This document shows positions 27,521-36,841 of a stretch of 45,317 nt of DNA, one piece after another. The first letter of the stretch is position 1. Every line of letters starts with the position of its first letter. Origin of the DNA: a virus; the IMG/VR virus record IMGVR_UViG_3300047319_000914, positions 1 to 45,317 of that record; one strand, 5' to 3'. A model generated the notes under the pieces. It ran no database searches and was not told the DNA's origin. It saw nothing but the letters and a program-made list of their open reading frames with translations. Position numbers and translations under genes: made by a program.

Positions 27521-29612
27521 AGCGTTGCCCAAGGTAGCTGATGCTGCCTGGGAACGACAGTTCGTCAACAACTTCTGGATGGGGCTTGGTGACACTTCCA
27601 AGATCGAGGTTGCCAATCCGTTCTTCGTTACTCGCTCTGAGTACGAGATTGAGAACCCGCACGTCTTCGTCCTGGAGTTGATGCGGAAGCCGGAACACTT
27701 CTTCTTCACTGCCAAGCACGTCTTCAACAAGATCCTGCCGCCCTTGCAGCTTGCCATCTTGCGAGAGCTTTGGATACGGCCGTTCCCCATGCTCCTCGGG
27801 TCTCGAGGCATGGGCAAGTCGTTCATCCTGGCGATGTACGCGATGATCCGGGCTCTGCTTTGCCAGGGCAGCAAAATCGTCATCGTCGGTGCCGCGTTCC
27901 GTCAGGCCAAGGTCGTCTTCGACTACTGCCAGGAGATATGGGAGAACGCCCCCGTCTTGCGTGACATGGTGGGCCAGGACAAGCGAAACGGCCCCCGCCG
28001 CGACGTTGACCGGTGCTCGCTCCGCATGGGTGACTCCATCATCATCGCGTTGCCCCTGGGTGACGGCACCAAGATCCGCGGTCAGCGTGCCAACATCATC
28101 CTGGCTGACGAGTTCGCCTCCATCCCGAAGGAAATCTTCGAGACGGTCGTCCGTGGTTTCACCGCGGTCAGCCAGAGCCCCATCGAGAAGCTCCAGCGGG
28201 AATCCCGCAAGGCCGCTATCAAGGATCTGGGTAAGTGGTCGGATAAGCACGAACAACTTGAGCAGGGAAAGCTCCTGTCCAATCAGACTGTCGTGTCTGG
28301 CACCGCCTATTACTCGTTCAACCACTTCTACGAGTACTGGAAGCAATACAAGGCCATCATCGAGTCTCGTGGCGACCGGCACAAGCTTGGGGAACTCTTC
28401 AACGGCGAAATCCCCGAGAACTTCAACCACAAGGACTACTCGATCATTCGCGTCCCGTACCAGAAGCTGCCCAAGGGCTTTATGGACGAGAAGCAGATCG
28501 GCCAGGCCAAGGCCACGGTCCACATTGGCACGTTCCAGATGGAGTATGGGGCCGTTTTCGCGACCGACTCGAATGGATTCTTCAAGCGAAGCCTTGTCGA
28601 GTCCTGTGTCAGCGGCAAGCCCCTGAACCCCATCGAACACCCGTCTTGTGGGCTCGTCAAGTTCAACGCTGTGCTCCGCGGCGACGTCTCTCGCCAGTAC
28701 GTGATGGCAATTGACCCCGCGTCCGAGCAGGACAACTTCTCCATCGTGATTCTCGAGCTTTGGCCCGAGCATCGCCGCATCGTCTTCTGCTGGACCACCA
28801 CCAGGAAGCGATTCAAGGCCAAGGTCAGGGCCGGGCTCGCCAAGGAAGGCGACTTCTACGGTTACACGGCACGCAAGATCCGAGAGCTACTCAAGGTCTT
28901 CTCCTGCCCACGTATTGCCATGGACTCGCAAGGCGGCGGCGTGGCAGTCATGGAGGCCCTCCAGGACAAGGACAAGCTCCAGGTCGGCGAGCGGCCCATG
29001 TATCCGATTGTGGTCGAAGATGAGCCCCGTGACACAGATGACCTCCCCGGTGAGCACATCATCGAGGTCATCAACTTCGCCAAGGCCGACTGGGTGCGAG
29101 ACGCCAATCACGGTATGAGGAAGGACTTCGAGGACCACGCCCTCCTCTTCCCCGAGTTCAATGCTGCCCGACTGAGCCTGTCCCTGGAAGAAGACAAAGA
29201 GACCGGCCGAGTCACGGTGGACAGCGAAGGTCACATCGAGAAGCTCTACGACACCTTGGAAGACTGCTTCCTGGAGATCGAGGCCATCAAGGACGAACTC
29301 GCGTCGATTGTCCACACCCAGACTGGCACGTCGATGCGTGACCGCTGGGACACTCCTGAGACCAAGGAGAAGGGTGGCAAGAAGGGCCGGCTCCGGAAGG
29401 ACCGCTACTCCTCCATACTCATGGCCAACATGGTCGGCCGCACCATGCAGCGTGCCCCTGTCGCTCCCGAGTACCAGGCCATGGGCGGTTTCGCTCACGA
29501 GCTTGGGAAGGGCAAGAAGACGACCAGTTCTTCCATGTGGATCGGACCTGACTGGTGGACCCAGAAATCCAACCGCCACCCGCAAACCTACGGGGCGGTC
29601 GTTAAACGCTAG
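27507..29612 (+). CDS. Terminase large subunit
   Basis: 701 residues. ATP-binding Walker A GSRGMGKS at about 96-103, Walker B IILADEF at about 196-202, and an RNase H-like nuclease with AIDPA (about 401) and IAMDSQGG (about 470). Packages DNA through the portal and cuts concatemers. The start ATG 27507 overlaps the ERCC4-type gene; a longer in-frame extension to 27444 is shadow. The motifs in order make the assignment firm. Confidence 0.93.
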   Translation: MPSLKALPKVADAAWERQFVNNFWMGLGDTSKIEVANPFFVTRSEYEIENPHVFVLELMRKPEHFFFTAKHVFNKILPPLQLAILRELWIRPFPMLLGSRGMGKSFILAMYAMIRALLCQGSKIVIVGAAFRQAKVVFDYCQEIWENAPVLRDMVGQDKRNGPRRDVDRCSLRMGDSIIIALPLGDGTKIRGQRANIILADEFASIPKEIFETVVRGFTAVSQSPIEKLQRESRKAAIKDLGKWSDKHEQLEQGKLLSNQTVVSGTAYYSFNHFYEYWKQYKAIIESRGDRHKLGELFNGEIPENFNHKDYSIIRVPYQKLPKGFMDEKQIGQAKATVHIGTFQMEYGAVFATDSNGFFKRSLVESCVSGKPLNPIEHPSCGLVKFNAVLRGDVSRQYVMAIDPASEQDNFSIVILELWPEHRRIVFCWTTTRKRFKAKVRAGLAKEGDFYGYTARKIRELLKVFSCPRIAMDSQGGGVAVMEALQDKDKLQVGERPMYPIVVEDEPRDTDDLPGEHIIEVINFAKADWVRDANHGMRKDFEDHALLFPEFNAARLSLSLEEDKETGRVTVDSEGHIEKLYDTLEDCFLEIEAIKDELASIVHTQTGTSMRDRWDTPETKEKGGKKGRLRKDRYSSILMANMVGRTMQRAPVAPEYQAMGGFAHELGKGKKTTSSSMWIGPDWWTQKSNRHPQTYGAVVKR

Positions 29613-29617
29613 TTGTC

Positions 29618-29625
29618 GGTGTATT
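29618..29625 (+). promoter_or_regulatory. GGTGTATT motif, upstream of portal gene
   Basis: TCGGTGTATTTGCTT, 49 bases before the portal GTG. Located just after the terminase stop, in a 62-base gap. One of five plus-strand copies ahead of virion-related starts. Confidence 0.55.
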
Positions 29626-29674
29626 TGCTTGATGCGATTACATTCGGAACGCAATCACATCGGACCGTGAGCCC

Positions 29675-31987
29675 GTGAAGAAGCCAGCCAATCCTGCCAC
29701 CAAGCCTGTCGTGCCTGATGCTCCCATGTTCGTCACATGGAATGACGAGCGGAGCCAGGCACTCGCCTTTCACCAGGCCTCGCGGGCTCTTCAACGGGTC
29801 GAGCCTATCGTCCGTTCTCACGGTTCCAACATCTTTTCCGACATCGCCCCCGGTAACGTCTCGATCCGCGACGGTTTCGACCGCCAGGACTACGAGAACT
29901 ACCGGACGGGGGAAATGCTCCCGGTCAAGTCGAAAGACATCATGGCCGCTTGCCTACGGTCCTACGACCGGATTGGCCTGGTCAAGAATGTCGTTGATTT
30001 GATGGCGGACTTCGCCACCCAAGGCATTGGGCTCTACCATCCCAACGAGCGAATCGAGAAGTGGCACAAGGAGTGGTTCCGGCGGATCAATGCTCGCGAA
30101 CGCAGCGAACGGTTCCTGAACCTGCTCTATCGGACCGGCAACGTCCTGATCCGACGTCAGTTCGCCAAGATTCCCGTCAAGGTCGAAGAAGAAATGCGGC
30201 GGGCGACGGCCGACATGGACGCCGACATCCCCGTCCCCGACCAGAAGGTCGAAAAGCGGCAGATCCCCTGGAAGTACATCTTCCTCAATCCGCTCGCGGT
30301 CGAGGTCATGTCTGAGGAGTTGGCCGTCTTCGTTGGCCCCGACGCCTTCGTTTTCGGCCTGAAGATTCCCAAGCCGCTCGGCAACAAGATCCGGACCGCC
30401 AAAGGCAAGCATGAAAAGGCCATGCTCGCCAAGATCCCAAGCGACATTCGCGAGTTGGTCACCAGGGGAGAGAGTTTCATCCCCTTGGACATGGATAAGG
30501 TCAAGGCCTTCTACTACAAGAAGGACGATTGGGAAGTGTGGGCCAAGCCCATGCTTTACTCGGTCCTGAGCGACCTCAATCTGCTTCAGAAGATGAAGCT
30601 GGCTGACCTTGCCGCTCTCGACGGTGCCATCTCCTGCATTCGCGTGTGGAAGCTCGGATCGCTCGATCACAAGATCATGCCGACTGAGGTTGCCATCAAC
30701 CGTCTCGCCGAGATGTTGATGAACAACGTTGGCGGCGGCGTCATGGACTTGGTCTGGGGTCCGGAAATCGACTTGGTCGAGACCTCGACTGAAGTCCACA
30801 AGTTCCTCGGCAACAACAAGTATGAGCCGGTCCTCAACGCCATCTTCCAGGGCCTCGGCGTCCCGCCTTCTTTGGCAGGGAATGGCACGGGCGGCTTCAC
30901 CAACAACTTCATTTCGCTGAAGACGCTGACCGAGCGTCTCGAGTACGGTCGGCAGATCCTCCGCATGTTCTGGGAGGAAGAGCTTCGCATCGTCCAGAAG
31001 GCGATGGGATTCCGCTTCCCGGCCACGCTTGTGTTCGACCGGATGGTCCTGAGTGACGAGGCCGCTGAGAAGCAACTCCTCATCAACCTGGCCGACCGCG
31101 ACATCATCTCCTGGGAGTGCATCATCGAGCGATTCGGAGAGAACCCGGAGATTGAAGAGGCTCGTCTTCGTCGCGAGGCCCGCAAGCGGAAGAACGGTCA
31201 AATGCCCAAGAAGGCCGATCCGTTCCACGATGGGCAGCAAGACTTTGGTCTGAAGAAAATCTTCGCTCAGACTGGCGTTATCAGCCCGAGTCAGGCCGGC
31301 GTCGAACTGGAAGAGCAGGAAGAGGGAGACAAGTCCCTTCTCGAGCAGACGGCCGATCAGCAGGTGAAGCAGGCCAAGATCCAGAACCAGGCCACGCAAC
31401 AGCAAAACGACCACCAGTTCCGGACCGAGAAGCTGCAACTCAAGCATGGCGTTCACCCGGCCCAGGTTGCTCTTAATACTCCGACGCCTGGGACCAAGAA
31501 GGGCCAGCCCGGTCAGGGTCGTCCCAAGAACTCCAATGACACCAAGCCGCGGAAGCAGAAGCGGGTCACACCGCGGACCTCTGCGTCCTTCTTTGAGGCG
31601 ACCGCCTGGGCATCCAACGCTCAGGCCAAGATCCTCCAGGTTCTCGGCCCGGCCTATTTGAAGTCGGTCGGCAAAACGACTCACCGCGAGTTGACGGAAG
31701 AGCAGTCTCGTAACTTCGAGGAGTTGCGGTTCCGCACGCTCTGTCAGTTCGACATTCACGACGACCTCGACAAGTCCAGCGTCGTCAAGGCGGCGACGGG
31801 CTCACTCGAAGTGCCAACTCAGGTCATGCAACTGCTCCGGGCAACCGTGGCGAAGCACGTCGAAGCCAACAACAGCAAAGAGCCACCAGTCGAAACCCTG
31901 CGAGGTTATCAGGCCGGCGTCTACGCATTCTGGAAGGGCGAATACGAGGATGAAGAGGCCGGTGATTCTGCTGACGTGCTTTCGTAG
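29675..31987 (+). CDS. Portal protein
   Basis: 770 residues, GTG start. Position directly after the large terminase, length, and an SRALQRVEPIVRSHG start, with RIGLVKNVVDLMADF, then LLYRTGNVLIRR and long helical regions, fit portal proteins of T4-like or large phages. The C-terminus is rich in Gln and Lys (EEQEEGDKSLLEQTADQQV) and extends beyond typical portals. No short motif alone is diagnostic, so the call relies on context. Confidence 0.8.
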   Translation: MKKPANPATKPVVPDAPMFVTWNDERSQALAFHQASRALQRVEPIVRSHGSNIFSDIAPGNVSIRDGFDRQDYENYRTGEMLPVKSKDIMAACLRSYDRIGLVKNVVDLMADFATQGIGLYHPNERIEKWHKEWFRRINARERSERFLNLLYRTGNVLIRRQFAKIPVKVEEEMRRATADMDADIPVPDQKVEKRQIPWKYIFLNPLAVEVMSEELAVFVGPDAFVFGLKIPKPLGNKIRTAKGKHEKAMLAKIPSDIRELVTRGESFIPLDMDKVKAFYYKKDDWEVWAKPMLYSVLSDLNLLQKMKLADLAALDGAISCIRVWKLGSLDHKIMPTEVAINRLAEMLMNNVGGGVMDLVWGPEIDLVETSTEVHKFLGNNKYEPVLNAIFQGLGVPPSLAGNGTGGFTNNFISLKTLTERLEYGRQILRMFWEEELRIVQKAMGFRFPATLVFDRMVLSDEAAEKQLLINLADRDIISWECIIERFGENPEIEEARLRREARKRKNGQMPKKADPFHDGQQDFGLKKIFAQTGVISPSQAGVELEEQEEGDKSLLEQTADQQVKQAKIQNQATQQQNDHQFRTEKLQLKHGVHPAQVALNTPTPGTKKGQPGQGRPKNSNDTKPRKQKRVTPRTSASFFEATAWASNAQAKILQVLGPAYLKSVGKTTHRELTEEQSRNFEELRFRTLCQFDIHDDLDKSSVVKAATGSLEVPTQVMQLLRATVAKHVEANNSKEPPVETLRGYQAGVYAFWKGEYEDEEAGDSADVLS

Positions 31988-32699
31988 GTACTTCGAGCTT
32001 TCGCAGGCGGTTGATCGGATCTGGGAGGCTTTCGAGGCCGGAGAGTTCAAGTTCGAGCCACATATCTGGATCGTTTGGGCTCAACCCGAAGTGTGCCGGC
32101 TCTGGTTCTTTCAAAAGCTCATCAAAGAAGGTCGAGTCCAGCGACTGCTAACGCGGCCGGCTCTGCCTGATGAAACTCCTGGCGTGGCCACGAGCCATCC
32201 GGAGTCGCACAACCTTCGTCTCGGCCTGAAGACCATCGCCGAGGAGTACTGGTACGACGACGTCTACGTGATTGGTCAGGCGGGCGACGTTCTGCCTCAT
32301 CATGGCACGTACAAGTTCGTTGACGACAAGATTACTGGCCAAGACCCGCACCAGGCGGTCTTGTTTCACTGGAACAATGGCGTCGCGATTCAAGGAGTCT
32401 GGCACACCAACTTCTTCGCAGTGCCCACAGAAGAGCAGTACTGGCCCCCAGTCTCTCCTGCTGATGAACAAGATGTCCTCGAAGCCCAGTGGGGCAAACA
32501 ACTGAATCGCCTTCAGCCGCCGGCCATCCTCAAGACTCACAACAACAACGAGAAGCGATTCGTACACCGGCACTTGTCTGAGCATCAAGCTCCTTGGCCA
32601 ATCTTCCCACAGTTTGGTGACAGCAAAGCCTCGCTTTTCATCGTCGGCCACAAGTCTTGGTGGCGGCGGTTCTGCGATTGGCTCTTACGCCGGCCCTAG
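31950..32699 (+). CDS. Hypothetical protein, possible glycosyltransferase-like
   Basis: 249 residues. ATG overlaps the last 38 bases of the portal gene. PVILLTCFRRYFELSQAVDR resembles the nucleotide-binding start of GT-A glycosyltransferases, and YVIGQAGDVLPHHG could hold an acidic site, but no DxD is clear. Trp-rich in the middle and C-terminus. Alternatively a structural accessory protein. Low confidence in function, good confidence it is a gene. Confidence 0.55.
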   Translation: MKRPVILLTCFRRYFELSQAVDRIWEAFEAGEFKFEPHIWIVWAQPEVCRLWFFQKLIKEGRVQRLLTRPALPDETPGVATSHPESHNLRLGLKTIAEEYWYDDVYVIGQAGDVLPHHGTYKFVDDKITGQDPHQAVLFHWNNGVAIQGVWHTNFFAVPTEEQYWPPVSPADEQDVLEAQWGKQLNRLQPPAILKTHNNNEKRFVHRHLSEHQAPWPIFPQFGDSKASLFIVGHKSWWRRFCDWLLRRP

Positions 32700-32701
32700 T
32701 C

Positions 32702-32709
32702 GGTGTATT
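32702..32709 (+). promoter_or_regulatory. GGTGTATT motif before the prohead operon
   Basis: CGGTGTATTTCTCG, 34 bases before ATG 32744, in a 44-base gap between coding regions. Confidence 0.55.
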
Positions 32710-32743
32710 TCTCGTTTGAACACAACACACGAAAGGAAAGTCA

Positions 32744-33079
32744 ATGGCTCTCATTACCGTTTCTCACGACACGAACTCGAAGGAGATGAAGGTCTCCATC
32801 GACGGCAAGGAACTCTCCAACGTCCGCGGCGTGAACATCTACCCGTCGTACGAGGACGAAGACGAGTACCGCTGTGTGATTTCCACGATGTCTGAAGACG
32901 AAGACACGGAAATCAAGACTTTCACTCAGATCATCGCGAGCGAAACGCTCCAGGCCAAGGACGCCGTTCAGAAGGCCCAGGCTTCCGAGTGCGTCGATCA
33001 TCCCGGCTTCGTGGTCGCGAAGGACAACACTTCCAGCAAGGCCTTCTCGGACATCGCCGGCTTCTTCTCCAAGAGCTAA
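32744..33079 (+). CDS. Hypothetical virion-associated protein
   Basis: 111 residues from ATG 32744, GAAAGGA site. LITVSHDTNSKEMKVSIDG with repeated acidic patches (YEDEDEYRC; MSEDEDTEIK) and a Phe/Ser end (AFSDIAGFFSKS). Placed before the prohead protease; a small core or inner-head protein is likely by context. Confidence 0.6.
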   Translation: MALITVSHDTNSKEMKVSIDGKELSNVRGVNIYPSYEDEDEYRCVISTMSEDEDTEIKTFTQIIASETLQAKDAVQKAQASECVDHPGFVVAKDNTSSKAFSDIAGFFSKS

Positions 33080-33084
33080 AGACC

Positions 33085-34701
33085 ATGTGGCAGATCCCCG
33101 TATACGCAGCAGAACGCGACGCAGGCATTGCCGACCTAGTTCGGTCTACTGCCTCGTCCGTTGTCTGTGCCGTTGCGAAGACTGTTGAGCCGTTCAAGGT
33201 TAACAGCACGTTTGCCACCGCCCAACTTCCAGGGGGTGTCGTCACGGCTGCTGTAGGCGACTTCGATCTTCACTACTTGAAGACGATTCTCGTTACGGCC
33301 GGCGTTTGGAACAAGAACGACGACGTGTTCGATCCAAAAGAGGCTTGGGCAGCCAAGGCTACTCCCGAAGACAAGCCCGTCAATTGGGAGCACAACTGCA
33401 AAGACATCATCGGCCACATAACGGGCAACTACGCCATCAATGAGCAGGGAAAAGTCCTTGCGGATGAAACGGTCGTCGATGACCTTCCTGCTAAGTTCCA
33501 CATCGTAACTGCCGCGGTCCTCTACAAGCACTGGGCAGACAAAGACCTTCAAGAGCGGATGGACAAGACCCTGGCGGAAATCGCTGAGGGCAAGTGGTTC
33601 GTCAGCATGGAGGCGTTGTTCCGTGGCTTTGACTATGCGGTTGTCGGCAAGGACGGCACCAAAGAGGTCGTAGCTCGAAATGACAAGACGTCATTTCTTA
33701 CCAAGCATCTTCGTGCGTACGGCGGCACCGGCAATTACCAAGAGATGAAAGTCGGGCGTTTGCTCAGAAACATCGTGTTTTCTGGCAAAGGCCTCGTACG
33801 CAACCCCGCCAATCCTGAGAGCGTCATCCTCGACGACGCTGAACCTTTCAGTCCCACTTCTGCAAAAGTCTTTGAGCATTTCAACGATGTTTTGCAAGAG
33901 CAGGTGTATTCAACTTTGGCGGTCGAAGAGACCGCTTCAAATCAACAGGAGAGCGAAAAGGCAATGGCCACCGAACTTGAAAACCTTCAGAAGCAACTGA
34001 CCGAGAAGCAGGTCGAGATCGACCGTCTTCAGGCTTCGCTGCGTGACAACGACGTGAAGCAGATCAAGGCCCAGGTCGAGACCCTCCAGGCCGACATCAA
34101 GGTCAAGGACGACGAGATCAAGAAACTCGACGAGGCTAAGGCCAAGGTCGAAGCGGATCTCAAGACCAAGGCCGACGAGACCGTCGCCCTGGCTGCGAAG
34201 CTCGAAGAGAACGACAAGGCTCACAAGGCCGTCGCCGAGAAGCTCGCTGTGATCGAAGCCGACAAGAAGATTGCCGACCGCATCGCCAAGGTCAAGGCTG
34301 CCCTCAAGGTCGATGAGACGAAGGAAGACGTCGCCAAGAACGCCGTCGCCCTCGCCACGTCGCTGATGGACCTGCCTGACGACAAGTTCGATGCCGCTAT
34401 CAAGGCGATGGCCGGCACGAACATGATGACGGCCCCCGCTCCTACGAACGACCCTCAGAACGGCAATTCGACTGTGCCCCATGGCACCGCGAAGACCGCT
34501 CCGAAGGCCACGAACCTGCCGGCTCCCATGGCTTCCGCCTCGGCTTCCGAGGACGCGAACGCTGACACCGCCAATCTCGATGGCGTCGAACCCGAGCAGG
34601 CCGCTGCGGCACTTTCGGTGGAAACGCCCGAATCCGGTGTAAATGAAGTCCAGAAGGCCATTGCCTCTTACTTCGACTGCGAAGTCGAAGACGCCAAGTA
34701 A
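33085..34701 (+). CDS. Prohead core protease fused to scaffold
   Basis: 538 residues from ATG 33085. HNCKDIIGHITGNYAINEQG, AAVLYKHWADKDLQERMDKT, GKWFVSMEALFRGFDYAV and TKHLRAYGGTG then VGRLLRNIVFSGKGLVR are the blocks of the T4-type prohead core protease found in large phages. From residue about 294 a long coiled coil (QLTEKQVEIDRLQA onward) is the scaffold, followed by an Ala/Thr-rich linker and an acidic tail. Digests or shapes the inner scaffold in capsid assembly. Confidence 0.85.
   Translation: MWQIPVYAAERDAGIADLVRSTASSVVCAVAKTVEPFKVNSTFATAQLPGGVVTAAVGDFDLHYLKTILVTAGVWNKNDDVFDPKEAWAAKATPEDKPVNWEHNCKDIIGHITGNYAINEQGKVLADETVVDDLPAKFHIVTAAVLYKHWADKDLQERMDKTLAEIAEGKWFVSMEALFRGFDYAVVGKDGTKEVVARNDKTSFLTKHLRAYGGTGNYQEMKVGRLLRNIVFSGKGLVRNPANPESVILDDAEPFSPTSAKVFEHFNDVLQEQVYSTLAVEETASNQQESEKAMATELENLQKQLTEKQVEIDRLQASLRDNDVKQIKAQVETLQADIKVKDDEIKKLDEAKAKVEADLKTKADETVALAAKLEENDKAHKAVAEKLAVIEADKKIADRIAKVKAALKVDETKEDVAKNAVALATSLMDLPDDKFDAAIKAMAGTNMMTAPAPTNDPQNGNSTVPHGTAKTAPKATNLPAPMASASASEDANADTANLDGVEPEQAAAALSVETPESGVNEVQKAIASYFDCEVEDAK
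33903..33910 (+). promoter_or_regulatory. GGTGTATT motif inside the protease gene
   Basis: CAGGTGTATTCAACT, 53 bases upstream of internal ATG 33964, at the junction of protease and scaffold parts. Spacing like other copies of the motif. Confidence 0.5.
33964..34701 (+). CDS. Internal scaffold protein start within the protease gene
   Basis: In-frame ATG 33964 is preceded by AGGAGAGCGAAAAGGCA, a strong ribosome site, and by a late-type motif at 33903. It would give a 245-residue scaffold (MATELENLQKQLTEKQ) identical to the C-terminal half of the fusion, as lambda C/Nu3 does. Expression of this form is inferred. Confidence 0.55.
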   Translation: MATELENLQKQLTEKQVEIDRLQASLRDNDVKQIKAQVETLQADIKVKDDEIKKLDEAKAKVEADLKTKADETVALAAKLEENDKAHKAVAEKLAVIEADKKIADRIAKVKAALKVDETKEDVAKNAVALATSLMDLPDDKFDAAIKAMAGTNMMTAPAPTNDPQNGNSTVPHGTAKTAPKATNLPAPMASASASEDANADTANLDGVEPEQAAAALSVETPESGVNEVQKAIASYFDCEVEDAK

Positions 34702-34740
34702 CTAACAAGCCACAAAGACAGAACAAGGAGCAGATAAGAA

Positions 34741-35214
34741 ATGGCACTCAAGGGTGACCGCATCGTTCTCGAAACCGACATCACTCAGACCTGTGAGTCG
34801 GTTGCATCCCGCGGCGTCGTGCTGTGCTACTCGGTGGCCGGCTCTGGTGCTGGCCTGGGTGACACGGCTGGCAAGGCGGATCTGTTCGCGAGCCCGAGCG
34901 GCAAAGTCCCGGTCGGCCTCCTGATGAACGATGTCGTGAGCATCGATCAGACCCGCTACCACAAGAACTTCCAGAAGGATGAGACCATCATCCACGAACG
35001 TTGCACGCTGCTCCGTAAGGGCCGCATTGTGACGGATCAGGTCACCGGCTCGCCGACCGCTGGCTCGACGGCCTACCTGACCACGAGTGGCGTGCTCACG
35101 CCGACCGTTTCGTCCACGGGCGGGCTTGTGGCAACCCCGAAGGTTGGTCAGTTCGCGACGAGCATCGACGAAGACGGCTACGCGGCCGTGAACATCAACC
35201 TCCCTGTCGTCTAA
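34741..35214 (+). CDS. Capsid decoration-like protein
   Basis: 157 residues. MALKGDRIVLETDITQTCE, RGVVLCYSVAGSGAG, VGLLMNDVVSIDQTR and SIDEDGYAAVNINLP. Small, beta-rich and located between the protease/scaffold and major capsid genes as head decoration or DUF2190-like proteins are. AGGAG site before ATG. Confidence 0.65.
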   Translation: MALKGDRIVLETDITQTCESVASRGVVLCYSVAGSGAGLGDTAGKADLFASPSGKVPVGLLMNDVVSIDQTRYHKNFQKDETIIHERCTLLRKGRIVTDQVTGSPTAGSTAYLTTSGVLTPTVSSTGGLVATPKVGQFATSIDEDGYAAVNINLPVV

Positions 35215-35272
35215 GCACGACGACTAACGAATCACAAACACCGGAAGACAGAGAATAGGAGATACGAACGAA

Positions 35273-36286
35273 ATGGCGACTCGCAAGCGTCCGACCCCGG
35301 AGATGAATGCACTCCTGAAGCGGGCCGGTCACACCGACTACAACACTGCCATTGCCGCCCAGCGGGAATTGGCAACGGCTCTTACCCTGCCGCTGAAGCA
35401 GGGTGTCATGAAGGGCGACATCATCGCCGGCATCTTCGAGCCGATCAACTTCGAGCCGGGTGCGAGCGTCGAGTTCCCTCTCGACTTCCTGTCGCCGGGT
35501 TCTGAGAAGAACTTCGTGGCCTACACGATTCCGAACCACGGTCGGATTCCTGAACGTCACGTTGAGGGCGACTACCTCATGGTGCCGACCTACGATGTCG
35601 GCTCCAGCATCGACTGGAACCTGAAGTACAGCCGCGACGCCCGCTGGGACGTTGTGGGTCGTGCGATGCAGGTTCTCGAGGCGACGTTCGTCCGGAAGGC
35701 GAACAACGACGGTTGGCACACCATCCTGGCTGCCGGCGTCGGCCGCAACACGGTCGTCTACGACGATGCCGCGACCTCCGGCCTCTTCACGAAGCGTCTC
35801 ATCGCCCTGATGAAGACGACCATGCGTCGGAATGCGGGTGGCAACAGCACCAGCATCAACAAGGGCAAGCTCACGGACATCTACATGTCTCCCGAGGCAA
35901 TCGAGGACATGCGTTCGTGGGATCTGACCCAGATCGACGACCTGACTCGTCGGGAAATCTTCCTCGCGGGTGGTGACGATGGCGTCAGCCCGATGGGCAA
36001 GGTCTTCCAGGTCGTGGTTCACGACATCGACGAACTCGGTGTGAACCAGGAGTACGAACTGTACTTCGCGAACACCCTCGGTGGCACGCTCCCGACCGAC
36101 AAGGCGGAAGTCGTGGTCGGCCTGGACCTCTTCAATCGCGACTCGTTCGTGATGCCGATTCGGGCTGAGGTCGAAATCTTTGAAGATCCGACCTTCCATC
36201 GCCAGCGTCGGGCCGGCATGTACGGCTGGGGCGAGCACGGCTTTAGCGTCCTGGACAGCCGCCGCGTCCTGATGGGTGCCCTCTAA
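35273..36286 (+). CDS. Major capsid protein (HK97 fold)
   Basis: 337 residues. Ends the head operon before a strong terminator. VEFPLDFLSPGSEKNFVAY, GRIPERHVEGDYLMVPTYD and MGKVFQVVVHDIDEL with NRDSFVMPIRAEVEIFEDP show the beta-strand and spine-helix plan of HK97-type capsid proteins. The N-terminal arm is short; cleavage by the nearby protease cannot be seen. Context is decisive. Confidence 0.8.
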   Translation: MATRKRPTPEMNALLKRAGHTDYNTAIAAQRELATALTLPLKQGVMKGDIIAGIFEPINFEPGASVEFPLDFLSPGSEKNFVAYTIPNHGRIPERHVEGDYLMVPTYDVGSSIDWNLKYSRDARWDVVGRAMQVLEATFVRKANNDGWHTILAAGVGRNTVVYDDAATSGLFTKRLIALMKTTMRRNAGGNSTSINKGKLTDIYMSPEAIEDMRSWDLTQIDDLTRREIFLAGGDDGVSPMGKVFQVVVHDIDELGVNQEYELYFANTLGGTLPTDKAEVVVGLDLFNRDSFVMPIRAEVEIFEDPTFHRQRRAGMYGWGEHGFSVLDSRRVLMGAL

Positions 36287-36320
36287 GACGGGGCCGTCCC
36301 TAGTAACCACTGAACTTTAA

Positions 36321-36352
36321 GGGGTGGCCCAATAATGGGTCACCCCTTTTTT
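36321..36352 (+). terminator. Strong Rho-independent terminator after the capsid gene
   Basis: GGGGTGGCCC, loop AATAAT, GGGTCACCCC, then six T. One of the clearest terminators in the window, stopping transcription after the abundant capsid mRNA. Confidence 0.9.
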
Positions 36353-36369
36353 CACTGACGGAGAACATC

Positions 36370-36795
36370 ATGGGTGCAATGTCTGACTACCTGGAGGGGC
36401 TTCTCCAGTCGCACGTTTTCGGTTCTGGTACGTACACGAAGCCCAGCACGCTCGGTATTGCGTTGTGTGCCAATGTTCCTATCGATTCCGACGTTACCCT
36501 GTCCGGCAAGGAACTGGCCAACACCGGCAGTTACGCTCGCCAGGCCCTCAATCCTTCGGCGACCAACTGGAAAGATCCGGTCGGCACTGACGGTCAGGTC
36601 AACAACCTCGTTTCTGTCACCTTCACTGCTGCGTCGGCCGACTGGGGCTGGGTTTCCGGCGTCGCGATTTGCGATAGCACGAGTTACAACGGCGGTCACG
36701 TCCTGTACTACGGGGCTCTTACCCTGCCGAAGCTCATCTCAAGCGGTGACCAGTTCAAATTCAACATTGCCGACATCAATTTGTCGCTCGATTAG
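36370..36795 (+). CDS. Tail fibre-associated protein
   Basis: 141 residues. MSDYLEGLLQSHVFGSG, TYTKPSTLGIALCANVP, GSYARQALNPSATNW and WGWVSGVAICDS match a small family annotated as phage tail fibre or fibre-attachment proteins. The first ATG (36370) is 12 bases before the more conserved MSDYL start. Receptor-binding assembly role is inferred from family and place. Confidence 0.65.
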   Translation: MGAMSDYLEGLLQSHVFGSGTYTKPSTLGIALCANVPIDSDVTLSGKELANTGSYARQALNPSATNWKDPVGTDGQVNNLVSVTFTAASADWGWVSGVAICDSTSYNGGHVLYYGALTLPKLISSGDQFKFNIADINLSLD

Positions 36796-36841
36796 TGCCG
36801 AGTGCGGATCTGCCAACATCGTCAACAAAAGTGTTTAGCTC

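Noticed and set aside
27489-28772. A 427-codon frame opposite the terminase
   Set aside because: Antisense shadow of a gene with clear Walker motifs.
29954-31759. A 601-codon frame opposite the portal gene
   Set aside because: It mirrors the codon bias of the portal gene, lacks a ribosome site and lies wholly antisense to a well-supported gene.
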